This document shows, piece by piece, positions 15,656-24,326 of a DNA stretch of 43,966 nt. Each line of letters starts with the position of its first letter. Positions within the stretch are counted from its first letter, which is position 1. Origin of the DNA: an uncultured Pseudomonadota bacterium (GTDB lineage Bacteria; Pseudomonadota; Gammaproteobacteria; Methylococcales; Methylomonadaceae); the NCBI GenBank assembly GCA_903834465.1, contig CAILJB010000078.1, positions 1 to 43,966 of the forward strand, written 5' to 3'. Made by a program: the position numbers and the translations under genes. The notes below the pieces were generated by a model that saw only the letters and a list, made by a program, of their open reading frames with translations, was not told where the DNA came from and ran no database searches.

Positions 15656-16585
15656 ATGAACGCACTCTCTATTCAAAATCTTCGTAAAACATATCAAAAC
15701 GGCTTTGAAGCCTTAAAAGGCATTGATTTAGAAGTCAAACAAGGCGATTTTTTTGCCTTACTTGGCGCGAATGGGGCTGGAAAATCCACGGCGATTGGAA
15801 TTATCAGTTCGCTTGTGAACGCTTCCAGTGGCTCAGTAAAAATTTTTGGTTACGATGTTAAATTGCAGCGTAATTTAGCCAAAAGCTGTTTAGGCTTAGT
15901 ACCGCAAGAAATCAATTTTAATCAATTTGATACGGCTAAAAGCATCGTTCTCAATCAAGCGGGTTATTACGGCATTCCTCGTCATATTGCGTTGCAGCGC
16001 ATGGAAACGTGTCTAAAACAAGTTGATTTATGGGATAAACGCGATACGATTTCACGCCGTTTATCTGGCGGAATGAAACGCCGTGTGATGATTGCTCGCG
16101 CGATGGTTCATGCACCTAAATTGTTAATACTCGATGAACCGACGGCCGGCGTGGACATTGAAATTCGCCGCGCGATGTGGCAAATGATGCAAGAGGTGAA
16201 CGCGCAAGGCACAACCATTATTCTCACGACGCATTATTTGGAAGAAGCTGAAAGTTTGTGCCGCAATATCGCCATTATTGATAGCGGAAAAATTATTGAA
16301 CATTCTGACATGGCGAGTTTACTTTCACGGTTACATGTGGATTATTTCATTTTGGATTTAGCACAGCCTTTGATGACGATGCCAACATTAACGGGATTTT
16401 CGCTGAAGTCGCTGGGTGAAAAAGTGCTAGAAGTTGGCGTGCCAAAAGAACGCAGTTTAAACGATTTATTTAAACAACTTAGCGCTGCAAATATTCAAGT
16501 TATCAGCATGAAAAATAAAAGTAACCGTTTAGAACAATTATTTATCGATTTAATCGACAGCAAAAACACGAGGGGAAACACATGA
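15656..16585 (+). CDS. yadG: ABC transporter ATP-binding protein, YadG-like
   Basis: The 309-residue ATPase has Walker A (GANGAGKST, about residues 38-46), the signature RLSGGMKRRV, Walker B with LLILDEPTAGVD, and the switch histidine in TTHYLEEAE. It is longer than a bare ATPase because of a C-terminal domain common in the YadG/NodI/CcmA group that pairs with ABC-2 permeases. The stop overlaps the start of the permease gene by 4 nt, showing one transporter. YadGH-type systems are predicted exporters of an unknown substrate. No clear ribosome site precedes the ATG. Confidence 0.9.
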   Translation: MNALSIQNLRKTYQNGFEALKGIDLEVKQGDFFALLGANGAGKSTAIGIISSLVNASSGSVKIFGYDVKLQRNLAKSCLGLVPQEINFNQFDTAKSIVLNQAGYYGIPRHIALQRMETCLKQVDLWDKRDTISRRLSGGMKRRVMIARAMVHAPKLLILDEPTAGVDIEIRRAMWQMMQEVNAQGTTIILTTHYLEEAESLCRNIAIIDSGKIIEHSDMASLLSRLHVDYFILDLAQPLMTMPTLTGFSLKSLGEKVLEVGVPKERSLNDLFKQLSAANIQVISMKNKSNRLEQLFIDLIDSKNTRGNT

Positions 16586-17346
16586 GTGTGTGGATTGCTT
16601 TTCGGACGATTGTGCGTAAAGAATTTTACCGTTTTATTCGAATTTGGCCACAAACGCTGTTACCGCCTGCAATTACGACGGCGTTATATTTTTTGATTTT
16701 TGGTAAATTGATTGGCGATCGTATCGGTACAATTCAAGGCATGAGTTACATGGATTACATCGTGCCAGGCATTATTTTAATGTCGGTCATTACCCATTCT
16801 TATGCCAATGTGGTGTCATCGTTTTATTCGACTAAATTTCAACGCAATATCGAAGAGTTATTAGTTGCTCCTGTGCCGAATTGGATTATTTTGGCAGGTT
16901 ATATCAGTGGCGGCATTTTGCGTGGCGTTTTAGTTGGTGGCGTTGTAGCAGTGATTTCATTGTTTTTCGCACCATTAACTATTCAAAATCCGTTGATGGC
17001 AATTACCGTCATGTTATTAACAGCAACGCTATTTGCTTTGGCTGGCTTTATTAACGCGATATTGGCGGAAAGTTTTGATGATATTTCGATTATTCCGAAT
17101 TTTGTTTTAACGCCATTGAGTTATTTGGGTGGCGTGTTTTATTCGGTCGATATGTTGCCGCCGATTTGGCAGCATATTTCGCTTGGTAATCCTATTTTGT
17201 ATATGGTAAATGCGTTTCGTTACGGTGTGATTGGTATTTCCGATGTAGATGTCTCATTAGCGTTTTTAATGACAGGTGGATTTATTTTCTTGCTGACGTT
17301 GTTTGCGTTGTGGATGTTGCATCGTGGTACGGGGATTAAAACGTAA
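16582..17346 (+). CDS. yadH: ABC-2 type permease, YadH-like
   Basis: The 254-residue membrane protein has six expected spans and the ABC-2 signature near its C-terminal third (FVLTPLSYLGGVFYSVDMLPPIWQ), followed by NPILYMVNAFRYGVIG. It forms the channel for the YadG-like ATPase encoded upstream, with which it overlaps by 4 nt. The two proteins probably make an exporter in the inner membrane. The substrate cannot be deduced. A bidirectional terminator follows directly. Confidence 0.9.
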   Translation: MSVWIAFRTIVRKEFYRFIRIWPQTLLPPAITTALYFLIFGKLIGDRIGTIQGMSYMDYIVPGIILMSVITHSYANVVSSFYSTKFQRNIEELLVAPVPNWIILAGYISGGILRGVLVGGVVAVISLFFAPLTIQNPLMAITVMLLTATLFALAGFINAILAESFDDISIIPNFVLTPLSYLGGVFYSVDMLPPIWQHISLGNPILYMVNAFRYGVIGISDVDVSLAFLMTGGFIFLLTLFALWMLHRGTGIKT

Positions 17347-17375
17347 AAAAGGGTTCGAAATTCTGAACCCTTTTT
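17346..17375. terminator. Bidirectional terminator between yadH and gatB
   Basis: AAAAAGGGTTC (17346-17356) pairs with GAACCCTTTTT (17365-17375) around an eight-base loop. The A run and T run allow termination of the convergent yadH and gatB transcripts from both sides. Confidence 0.9.
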
Positions 17376-17391
17376 CAAAAAATATAATTTT

Positions 17392-18828
17392 TTACGCTAA
17401 TTTGGCTTTCAAAATTTTATTGATTTCAGCCGGATTACCTTTGCCTTGCATGGCTTTCATGACTTGCCCCACAAAGAAACCGAACATTTTTTCATTGCCG
17501 CCACGATATTGTTCAACTTGTTTTTCATTAGCGGCAAGAATGGTATCAATAATGGCTTCAATTGCACCGGTATCGGTAATTTGTTTCAAGCCTTTGGCTT
17601 CGATAATTTCATCGGCAGATTCTGAGCCGTTCCACAAAAATTCGAATACTTGTTTAGCAATTTTTCCCGAAATGGTGTCATCGGCAATTCGTGCAACTAA
17701 ACCGGCGAAGCGTTCTTCGTTAATGGGCGAGGCGATAATTTCTAAATCTGCACGGTTTAACGCCGCTGATAAATCGCCGGTAATCCAATTTGCACATAGC
17801 ACGCTGTCACAACCTGAAATTTTCACAACGTTTTCAAAATAATTCGCAAGGTCGCGCGACGAAGTCAAAATGGTCGCACTTTCATCGTTGAGTTTGTAAT
17901 CAGTTTTGAAACGCGCTTTTTTGGCTTCAGGCAATTCGGGCAAAGTCGCGCGAATTTCAGTTTTCAATTCTTCGCTAATAAACACTGGCAATAAATCGGG
18001 GTCAGGGAAATAGCGGTAATCGTTTGCTTCTTCTTTGCTACGCATTGAGCGCGTTTCATCTTTAACTGAATCGTACAAACGTGTTTCTTGAACGACTGTA
18101 CCGCCCTCTTCAATCAATTCAATTTGACGTTCAATTTCGTGATTGATGGCTTTTTCGACAAATTTGAACGAATTGATGTTTTTGATTTCCGCGCGTGTGC
18201 CAAATTCAGCTTGCCCTTTTGGACGCACGGAAACGTTTGCATCGCAACGGAACGACCCTTCTTGCATATTGCCGTCGCAAATTTCTAAATAACGTACTAA
18301 ATCATGCAATTTTCGCATATAGGCAACGGCTTCTTTTGCCGAACGCATATCGGGTTCAGAGACAATTTCAAGTAATGGTGTGCCGGCGCGATTTAAATCG
18401 ATACCTGTCGAACCATGAAAGTTTTCATGCAATGATTTGCCCGCATCCTCTTCCAAATGCGCTCGCGTTACGCCAACACGTTTTGTTTCGCCATCGACTT
18501 CAATATCTAAAAAACCTTTGCCAACAATCGGTAATTCAAATTGACTAATTTGATAGCCTTTTGGTAAATCGGGATAAAAATAATTTTTTCGCGCAAAAAC
18601 CGAATACGGCGCAATTTCCGCTTCAATTGCTGTGCCGAAAATAACCGCTTTACGCACCGCATCTTCATTCAAAACTGGCAAAACGCCAGGCATTCCAAGC
18701 GAAATCACACAGGCTTGCGTATTCGGTTCTGCGCCGTAAGCGGTGGCTGCACCGGAAAATATTTTAGATTTGGTTGACAATTGAGCGTGAATTTCTAAGC
18801 CAATCACGGCTTCCCATTTTGTGTTCAT
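17392..18828 (-). CDS. gatB: Aspartyl/glutamyl-tRNA amidotransferase subunit B
   Basis: The 478-residue protein is full-length GatB. The N-terminal cradle domain starts [22 protein letters not shown] and contains [13 protein letters not shown] and HLEEDAGK. The C-terminal YqeY-like tail ends in [16 protein letters not shown]. GatB binds the misacylated Glu-tRNA(Gln) or Asp-tRNA(Asn) and phosphorylates the side chain before GatA delivers ammonia. It follows gatA by 16 nt. The third subunit gene, gatC, normally first in a gatCAB operon, is not in the window. The presence of gatAB implies indirect Gln- or Asn-tRNA formation. Confidence 0.97.
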   Translation of the reverse strand: MNTKWEAVIGLEIHAQLSTKSKIFSGAATAYGAEPNTQACVISLGMPGVLPVLNEDAVRKAVIFGTAIEAEIAPYSVFARKNYFYPDLPKGYQISQFELPIVGKGFLDIEVDGETKRVGVTRAHLEEDAGKSLHENFHGSTGIDLNRAGTPLLEIVSEPDMRSAKEAVAYMRKLHDLVRYLEICDGNMQEGSFRCDANVSVRPKGQAEFGTRAEIKNINSFKFVEKAINHEIERQIELIEEGGTVVQETRLYDSVKDETRSMRSKEEANDYRYFPDPDLLPVFISEELKTEIRATLPELPEAKKARFKTDYKLNDESATILTSSRDLANYFENVVKISGCDSVLCANWITGDLSAALNRADLEIIASPINEERFAGLVARIADDTISGKIAKQVFEFLWNGSESADEIIEAKGLKQITDTGAIEAIIDTILAANEKQVEQYRGGNEKMFGFFVGQVMKAMQGKGNPAEINKILKAKLA

Positions 18829-18844
18829 GTTTATTCCTTATGAA

Positions 18845-20290
18845 TTAAAGCGAAGGCGTTTGTTTATGCCAATCCGTTACTTGTTGATAAGCGTGTGCGA
18901 TATTGAGCAACTGTGCTTCCGTGAAATAATTGCCAATCACTTGCAAACCGACAGGCAAGCCATTGATAAATCCTGCCGGAATTGACATCGCTGGTAAACC
19001 GGCAAGGTTAATTGCAATCGTGTAAATATCGGCTAAATACATTTCGATGGGATTAGCGATTTTTTCGCCGATGTTAAACGCGGGGGTTGGCGTGACGGGA
19101 CTAAAAATCACATCGACTTCGCTCAAGGCATTTTTAAAATCATCGCTAATCAAACGGCGCACTTGTTGGGCTTTTAAATAATACGCATCGTAATAACCCG
19201 CTGAAAGTGCGTAAGTTCCCATCAAAATACGGCGTTTAACTTCTTTGCCAAAACCTTCGCCGCGTGAACGCGTGTATAAATCCGTTAAATCTTCTGGATT
19301 TTTGCAACGATGCCCAAATCGTACGCCATCAAAACGCGATAAATTCGACGAACATTCTGCTGAAGCAATAACGTAGTACGCGGGAATGGCGTATTTCAAA
19401 TTTGGCATGGAAACTTCTTTCACTTCTGCACCAAGTTTTTTATATTCTTCAATCGCCGCATCTAATGTTGCCGTCATATCTGCGTTTAAATCTGCGGTAA
19501 AAAACTCTTTTGGCAAACCGATTTTTAAACCGGTTAGAGGCTTATTCAAATCCGCACAATAATCGGGAACGGGCGCATCAACGCTGGTTGAATCTTTGGC
19601 ATCAAAGCCAGCCATCGCGTGCAATAAAATTGCCGCATCTTCGGCACTTCTCGCCATCGAACCGCCTTGATCTAAGCTCGATGCATACGCAATCATGCCG
19701 TAACGCGATACGCGCCCGTAAGTGGGTTTAATGCCGGTAATGCCACAAAATGCCGCAGGTTGGCGAATCGAACCGCCCGTGTCTGTGCCTGTTACGCAAA
19801 CCGCAAGTTGCGCCGCCACGGCTGCTGCGCTACCACCTGACGAACCACCTGCCACCGCATTTTTATTCCATGGATTTTTCACCGCACCATAAAAACTGGT
19901 TTCGTTCGATGAACCCATCGCAAATTCGTCCATGTTTAATTTGCCTAAATTCACTGCACCGACGGCATTTAATTTTTCCACAACTGTTGCGTTATATGGC
20001 GCAATAAAATTGTCGAGCATTTTTGAGCCACAGGTTGTTTTCACATCTTTGGTGCAAAAAATATCTTTATGCGCCATAGGAATTCCGGTTAATAAATCGG
20101 CTGTTCCGGTTGCAATTCGTGCATCTGCACGTTGAGCAGCATGTAGCGCAATGTCTTCGGTGACTGTAACGAAAGCGTTTAAATCAGCATGTTGTTTGAT
20201 GCGCGTTAAAAAATGTTGCGTGAGTTCTACGCTTGAAAATTCTTTTGTGCGTAAGCCTTGCGCCAGTTCTGTAATGGATTTAGTGTGCAT
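18845..20290 (-). CDS. gatA: Aspartyl/glutamyl-tRNA amidotransferase subunit A
   Basis: The 481-residue amidase has the Ser-cisSer-Lys triad at the expected spacing: K75 in PMAHKDIF, S150 in [11 protein letters not shown], and S174 in [11 protein letters not shown]. GatA hydrolyses glutamine and passes ammonia to GatB. It begins the gatAB pair; 51 nt upstream is the end of ispD, so no room exists for gatC. Length and motifs are standard. Confidence 0.97.
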   Translation of the reverse strand: MHTKSITELAQGLRTKEFSSVELTQHFLTRIKQHADLNAFVTVTEDIALHAAQRADARIATGTADLLTGIPMAHKDIFCTKDVKTTCGSKMLDNFIAPYNATVVEKLNAVGAVNLGKLNMDEFAMGSSNETSFYGAVKNPWNKNAVAGGSSGGSAAAVAAQLAVCVTGTDTGGSIRQPAAFCGITGIKPTYGRVSRYGMIAYASSLDQGGSMARSAEDAAILLHAMAGFDAKDSTSVDAPVPDYCADLNKPLTGLKIGLPKEFFTADLNADMTATLDAAIEEYKKLGAEVKEVSMPNLKYAIPAYYVIASAECSSNLSRFDGVRFGHRCKNPEDLTDLYTRSRGEGFGKEVKRRILMGTYALSAGYYDAYYLKAQQVRRLISDDFKNALSEVDVIFSPVTPTPAFNIGEKIANPIEMYLADIYTIAINLAGLPAMSIPAGFINGLPVGLQVIGNYFTEAQLLNIAHAYQQVTDWHKQTPSL

Positions 20291-20341
20291 AAGTTTAAAA
20301 TTTCCCTAAGAGTTTGGATGCGTGAATTTTAACATTTTTCG

Positions 20342-21055
20342 CTAGGTCTGAGGCGTTGTGTTTTGTTGCACAAGGTAAAATTGTGCCAGAGTTAAATCTT
20401 CAGGGCGCGTAATTTTAATATTATCCGAACGTCCTTCGACAATTTTAGGCGAAAAACCTTGTATTTCTAGTGCGCTCGCCTCATCCGTGATGGTTGGATT
20501 CCCTTGCGTTAGTTCTAACGCAGATTTTAACGCCCCATAACGAAACATTTGCGGTGTTAACGCTCGCCAAATACGATTACGATGTAACGTGCTAACAATT
20601 TGCAGACCATCTACCTCTTTCAACGTATCGTGTGACGATAACGCTAAAATGCCGCCCACTGCCTCATCACGCAATTCGGCAATCAGCTTTTCAATATCCT
20701 GCGTTGTAATACAAGGTCGCGCAGCATCGTGAACTAAAACCCAATCATCTTTGTCTGCTTGATTTTCAATGGCTGCCAACGCATTTAAAACAGAATCGGC
20801 GCGTTCTTTACCACCCTCAGCACGGATGATTTTTTCGTGTTTTGAAATGGGAAAATTATCCCAATACGGGTCGCCATCGGAAATAGCGACCACTATTTTT
20901 TCAAAAAACTGTGCGCCAATTAAACGTAAAAGCGTGTGTTCAATAACGGTTTGCGTGTCTGAAAGCAAAAGATATTGTTTCGGTCGGTCAGCATTCATAC
21001 GCTTGCCCACGCCAGCGGCAGGGACAATTCCCCAGAATTTAGTCGTTGTCGTCAT
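20342..21055 (-). CDS. ispD: 2-C-methyl-D-erythritol 4-phosphate cytidylyltransferase IspD
   Basis: The 237-residue protein has the IspD nucleotide-binding motif PAAGVGKRM followed by PKQYL, the VHDAARP motif in the middle, and TDEASALE in the C-terminal third. It joins CTP and MEP in the non-mevalonate isoprenoid pathway. ispF, which usually follows ispD, is not present; gatA follows instead. It starts 11 nt after the end of prlC on the same strand, so the two are probably co-transcribed. Confidence 0.95.
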   Translation of the reverse strand: MTTTTKFWGIVPAAGVGKRMNADRPKQYLLLSDTQTVIEHTLLRLIGAQFFEKIVVAISDGDPYWDNFPISKHEKIIRAEGGKERADSVLNALAAIENQADKDDWVLVHDAARPCITTQDIEKLIAELRDEAVGGILALSSHDTLKEVDGLQIVSTLHRNRIWRALTPQMFRYGALKSALELTQGNPTITDEASALEIQGFSPKIVEGRSDNIKITRPEDLTLAQFYLVQQNTTPQT

Positions 21056-21066
21056 GAGTCAAATTT

Positions 21067-23145
21067 TTAAGATTTAATGCCGCTGTGGCGCAATAACGCT
21101 TCACAAGACGGTTCGCGTCCACGGAAGTTTTTGAATAATTCCATCGCTTCGTCACTACCACCCTGCTCTAAAATACTAGTTAAAAACGCCCTACCCGTTT
21201 CAGCATCGAAAATTCCTTTTTCTTCAAATAACGAAAACGCATCGCTCGATAACACTTCCGCCCATTTGTAACTGTAATAGCCCGCTGCATAACCACCAGC
21301 GAAAATGTGCGAAAAACTGTGTGCAAAACGGTTAAATTCAGGTGCTGGCAAGACCGCTACTTTTGAACGAATAGTAGTCAAAATTTCATAAATACACCCT
21401 CCCCTTTGCGGTTCGAAATCGCGGTGAATATGAAAATCAAACAAACTAAATTCCAATTGACGCACCATCATCATGCCGGCTTGAAAGTTTTTTGCGGCAA
21501 GCATTTTTTCAAATAACGTATCGGGCAACGGTTCGCCTGTTTGATAATGTGCCGAAATAAGCGCGAGCGCGTCTTTTTCCCAGCACCAATTTTCCATAAA
21601 CTGACTTGGCAATTCAACGGCATCCCACGCCACGCCGTTAATCCCAGAAACGCCTAAATAATTGACTTGCGTTAAAACGTGATGCAACCCGTGTCCGAAT
21701 TCATGAAACAATGTGGTTACGTCATCATGCGTCAACAGTGATGGTGTATCAGCCGTTGGCGGTGTAAAATTACACACTAAATATGCGACGGGATATTGAA
21801 CATTATTGCCTTCTAATTTACGTCGTCCGATGCAATCATCCATCCACGCGCCGCCCCGTTTTTTCTCACGCGCATACAAATCTAAATAAAACCGCCCACG
21901 TTTTTGCCCTGCACTGTCGTGAATTTCAAACAGTTGTACGTTTTCATGCCAACGGTCAAAATCATGCAGTTCCGTAATTTGCAAACCATATAAACGTTCC
22001 ACAATGGCAAATAAACCTTTTAACACATGCGGCACAGGGAAATAACTTTTTACTTCTTCTTGGGACAATTGATAATGTTGCTGGCGCATTTTTTCTGATA
22101 AATAACTGACATCCCATGCTTGTAAGTTTTCGATGCCATAGTTTTCAAGAGCAAACTTTTGTAAATCCGCTAAATCTTGTCGTGCTTGGGGCAATGATTT
22201 TTGGGCTAAATCTTCAAGAAAATCGATAACTTCATCGGGAGAATTTGCCATTTTTGTGACAAGTGATAATTCCGCATAATTGGCAAAATTGAGCAATTGT
22301 GCTTCTTCATGGCGCAATGCTAAAATTTGTTCCATGATTTCAGTGTTATCAAAATCGCTTTCACTGGCTCGCGTAACAAAGGCGGTGTAATGCTCACGGC
22401 GCAATTCTCGATTATCCGCATACGTCATTACGGCAAGATATGACGGAAATTGCAACGTGATTAACCAACCCGTTTCGTAGGAATGTTTCACATGAAACAT
22501 CTCGTCGTTATTTTCAGAATGTTTCATGTGAAACATTTGTGCGCTTTGTTTAGCTTGGGCTAAAGCTGTTTCGGGTAAGCCGACTAATTCAGTCACATCG
22601 GTAATTAGTTTTGTCCACGCATTGGTCGAATCTAAAACATGTTCTTCGTAGCGACTAGTTAATGAACTGAGTTGTTGAGAAATTTCTTTGTAACGCTGTT
22701 TTTGTTCAATGGGCAATGCTACGCCTGATAATTGAAAATCACGCAACGCATTGGTAATCACTTTTTGTTGTGCTTTAGTCAAATTTGCAAATGTTTCATG
22801 TGAAACAATTGACTCGTAAGCGTGGAACAAGGTTTCGTTTTGTCCCATTTCGGTGGCGTAATCACTTAACTTTGGTAAACACGCATTGTAGGCATCGCGT
22901 AACGCATCATTATTCATCACCGCGTTTAAATGACTCACCGGCGACCATGCTTTATTTAAACGGTCTTCAGCCGCTTCAATGGGTTCGATTAAGTTTTCCC
23001 AAGTATAAATTTCATTCACGCTTAAACACTCATCAACTATTTTTCGAGCATCAGCTAACAATTCATCGATAGCTGGTTCAACGTGTTCGGGTTTAATTTG
23101 GCTAAAATGCGGTAAATCGATTTGGTTTAATAATGGATTAGTCAT
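21067..23145 (-). CDS. prlC: Oligopeptidase A (M3 family zinc metallopeptidase), carrying parS-like sites
   Basis: The 692-residue product matches PrlC/OpdA, the cytosolic M3 metallopeptidase that degrades short peptides and cleaved signal peptides. The zinc site is HEFGH (in TTLFHEFGHGLHH) with the downstream acidic ligand helix. Compared with my recollection of the E. coli protein, residues about 203-222 (MFHMKHSENNDEMFHVKHS) look like an extra loop. That loop is exactly where two parS-like 16-mers lie in the DNA, and a third overlaps codons 113-118 in a different frame. The gene overlaps the downstream-coded glutaredoxin-like gene's end by 8 nt at its start. Enzyme identity is secure; the insertion should be confirmed by alignment. 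Confidence 0.95.
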   Translation of the reverse strand: MTNPLLNQIDLPHFSQIKPEHVEPAIDELLADARKIVDECLSVNEIYTWENLIEPIEAAEDRLNKAWSPVSHLNAVMNNDALRDAYNACLPKLSDYATEMGQNETLFHAYESIVSHETFANLTKAQQKVITNALRDFQLSGVALPIEQKQRYKEISQQLSSLTSRYEEHVLDSTNAWTKLITDVTELVGLPETALAQAKQSAQMFHMKHSENNDEMFHVKHSYETGWLITLQFPSYLAVMTYADNRELRREHYTAFVTRASESDFDNTEIMEQILALRHEEAQLLNFANYAELSLVTKMANSPDEVIDFLEDLAQKSLPQARQDLADLQKFALENYGIENLQAWDVSYLSEKMRQQHYQLSQEEVKSYFPVPHVLKGLFAIVERLYGLQITELHDFDRWHENVQLFEIHDSAGQKRGRFYLDLYAREKKRGGAWMDDCIGRRKLEGNNVQYPVAYLVCNFTPPTADTPSLLTHDDVTTLFHEFGHGLHHVLTQVNYLGVSGINGVAWDAVELPSQFMENWCWEKDALALISAHYQTGEPLPDTLFEKMLAAKNFQAGMMMVRQLEFSLFDFHIHRDFEPQRGGCIYEILTTIRSKVAVLPAPEFNRFAHSFSHIFAGGYAAGYYSYKWAEVLSSDAFSLFEEKGIFDAETGRAFLTSILEQGGSDEAMELFKNFRGREPSCEALLRHSGIKS
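22484..22499. promoter_or_regulatory. parS-like centromere site 1
   Basis: TGTTTCACATGAAACA differs by one central base from the widespread parS consensus TGTTTCACGTGAAACA. It lies in prlC, where it encodes part of MFHVKH on the minus strand. Confidence 0.75.
22520..22535. promoter_or_regulatory. parS-like centromere site 2
   Basis: TGTTTCATGTGAAACA is the exact reverse complement of site 1 and starts 36 bases after it. It encodes MFHMKH on the prlC strand. Confidence 0.75.
22792..22807. promoter_or_regulatory. parS-like centromere site 3
   Basis: A third TGTTTCATGTGAAACA lies 272 bases from site 2, again inside prlC but in a different codon phase (it encodes VSHET). Conservation of the DNA word across frames supports selection on DNA rather than protein. 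Confidence 0.75.
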
Positions 23146-23374
23146 GTTTCAAAGATTCAATAAAAGAGAGTAGGGCAGGGGAGTCGAAACGCCAATTTAA
23201 ATAACGTTGCGTTTCGACATGATATAAAACGGGAATGAGTAGGGCGAATTGCGTTTGCCATTCTTCGTGCTGGGCAATGTCAACATATTCGACAGTAATA
23301 TTATTGTCGTTTAAAAGCGTTTGTGCGTCTTCGCATAAATGACAGCCGTCTGTGCCGAGTAATAATAAACGCAT
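23138..23374 (-). CDS. Glutaredoxin-family protein (DUF836)
   Basis: The 78-residue protein has a thioredoxin fold pattern: strand [10 protein letters not shown], the CHLC redox pair at about residues 11-14, VEYVDIAQ, then the cis-proline segment LLIPVLYH. It matches small DUF836 glutaredoxin-like proteins. The start codon overlaps the stop of the upstream UPF0114 gene by one base (TGATG), and its end overlaps prlC by 8 nt. This places it in an operon of four or more genes. A cytosolic thiol-disulfide role is likely; the partner is unknown. Confidence 0.85.
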   Translation of the reverse strand: MRLLLLGTDGCHLCEDAQTLLNDNNITVEYVDIAQHEEWQTQFALLIPVLYHVETQRYLNWRFDSPALLSFIESLKHD

Positions 23375-23874
23375 CAGTGTTTTGTGAGTTTGTCTAAATA
23401 GCCAAGCATAATCGCTGACACAACCAAACTCATGTGAATAATAACGTACCAGAGAATTTTATCGTTACTAACGTTCTCAACATTCATAAACACTTTTAAT
23501 AAATGAATCGATGAAATTGCCACAATTGAAGACGCTAATTTTATTTTTAACGAACCATAATCGTGCGTGCCGAGCCAATTTAACTTTTCCGTCGAATCAC
23601 TCAAATTCAAACGAGATACAAAATTTTCATAACCGCTAAACATCACAATCACAATTAAACTGCCAACCAAACTTAAATCAATGAGCGTAAGCAGTTTTAA
23701 AACTAAAGTGTCTTCACTGATGTCTAATAGGTGAGGGAGCAGGTGATAAAGCTCTTCAAAAAATTTTAAAAATAATGCAACCAACCCAAAACTCATACCC
23801 ACATAAATCGGGGCTAAAATCCAACGGCTGGCATACATTATTTTTTCGAGTGAATCTTCAATTTTTTCTAGCAT
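23374..23874 (-). CDS. UPF0114 family membrane protein (YqhA-like)
   Basis: The 166-residue protein shows the UPF0114 layout: an N-terminal segment ending in [16 protein letters not shown], then hydrophobic spans near residues 17-38, 60-82, 108-125 and 140-160. The internal block [24 protein letters not shown] is a family marker, as is the later [27 protein letters not shown]. No biochemical function is established for the family. AGGAA precedes the ATG. It begins the unit that continues through the glutaredoxin-like gene and prlC. Confidence 0.88.
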   Translation of the reverse strand: MLEKIEDSLEKIMYASRWILAPIYVGMSFGLVALFLKFFEELYHLLPHLLDISEDTLVLKLLTLIDLSLVGSLIVIVMFSGYENFVSRLNLSDSTEKLNWLGTHDYGSLKIKLASSIVAISSIHLLKVFMNVENVSNDKILWYVIIHMSLVVSAIMLGYLDKLTKH

Positions 23875-23891
23875 GATGAATTCCTGACAAT

Positions 23892-23920
23892 AAAAAAAGC
23901 GCGAATAAAAATTCGCGCTT
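23892..23920 (-). terminator. Rho-independent terminator after hpf
   Basis: On the minus strand AAGCGCGAA pairs with TTCGCGCTT around a short loop and is followed by seven T. It separates the rpoN-hpf unit from the YqhA-like gene. Confidence 0.85.
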
Positions 23921-23985
23921 CCCGTTTAAGCCAACGGTTCGAGATGTGATATTTTTACCTTTCATCTCGAACCTTTTATCTGATT

Positions 23986-24273
23986 TTAATGCGAAGCGTG
24001 TTTTTCTTTGTGCTTTAGAATTTGACGATCCAATTTGGTGACTAATTCATCAATGGCCACATACATGTCTTCTTGATGATCTTCCGCAAAAAATTTCGTT
24101 CCCGCAAAATGCAAGGTGGCTTCCGCTTTCTGCACTAATTTTTCCACGCTTAAAATAACGTGAACGTCTGTCACTTTGTCGAAATGACGCGCTAATTTTG
24201 AAAATTTCTCTTCGGTGTGCGCTCTTAATGCGTCAGTAATTTCTAAATGATGACCACTAATAATGACTTGCAT
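23986..24273 (-). CDS. hpf: Ribosome hibernation promoting factor, short form
   Basis: The 95-residue protein matches the short HPF/YhbH family: MQVIISGHHLEITDALRAHTEEK, followed by KLARHF and a C-terminal DMYVAIDELVTKLDRQILKHKEK. HPF dimerises inactive 70S ribosomes in stationary phase. The gene directly follows rpoN, the usual gammaproteobacterial arrangement. In many relatives ptsN and rapZ come next; here a terminator follows, so the nitrogen PTS branch is not linked. AGGAATT precedes the ATG. Confidence 0.95.
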   Translation of the reverse strand: MQVIISGHHLEITDALRAHTEEKFSKLARHFDKVTDVHVILSVEKLVQKAEATLHFAGTKFFAEDHQEDMYVAIDELVTKLDRQILKHKEKHASH

Positions 24274-24326
24274 AAATAATTCCTTGTAAAAATGAAGGAG
24301 GAAAAATTCAACGGGCGTTTTGTTTT

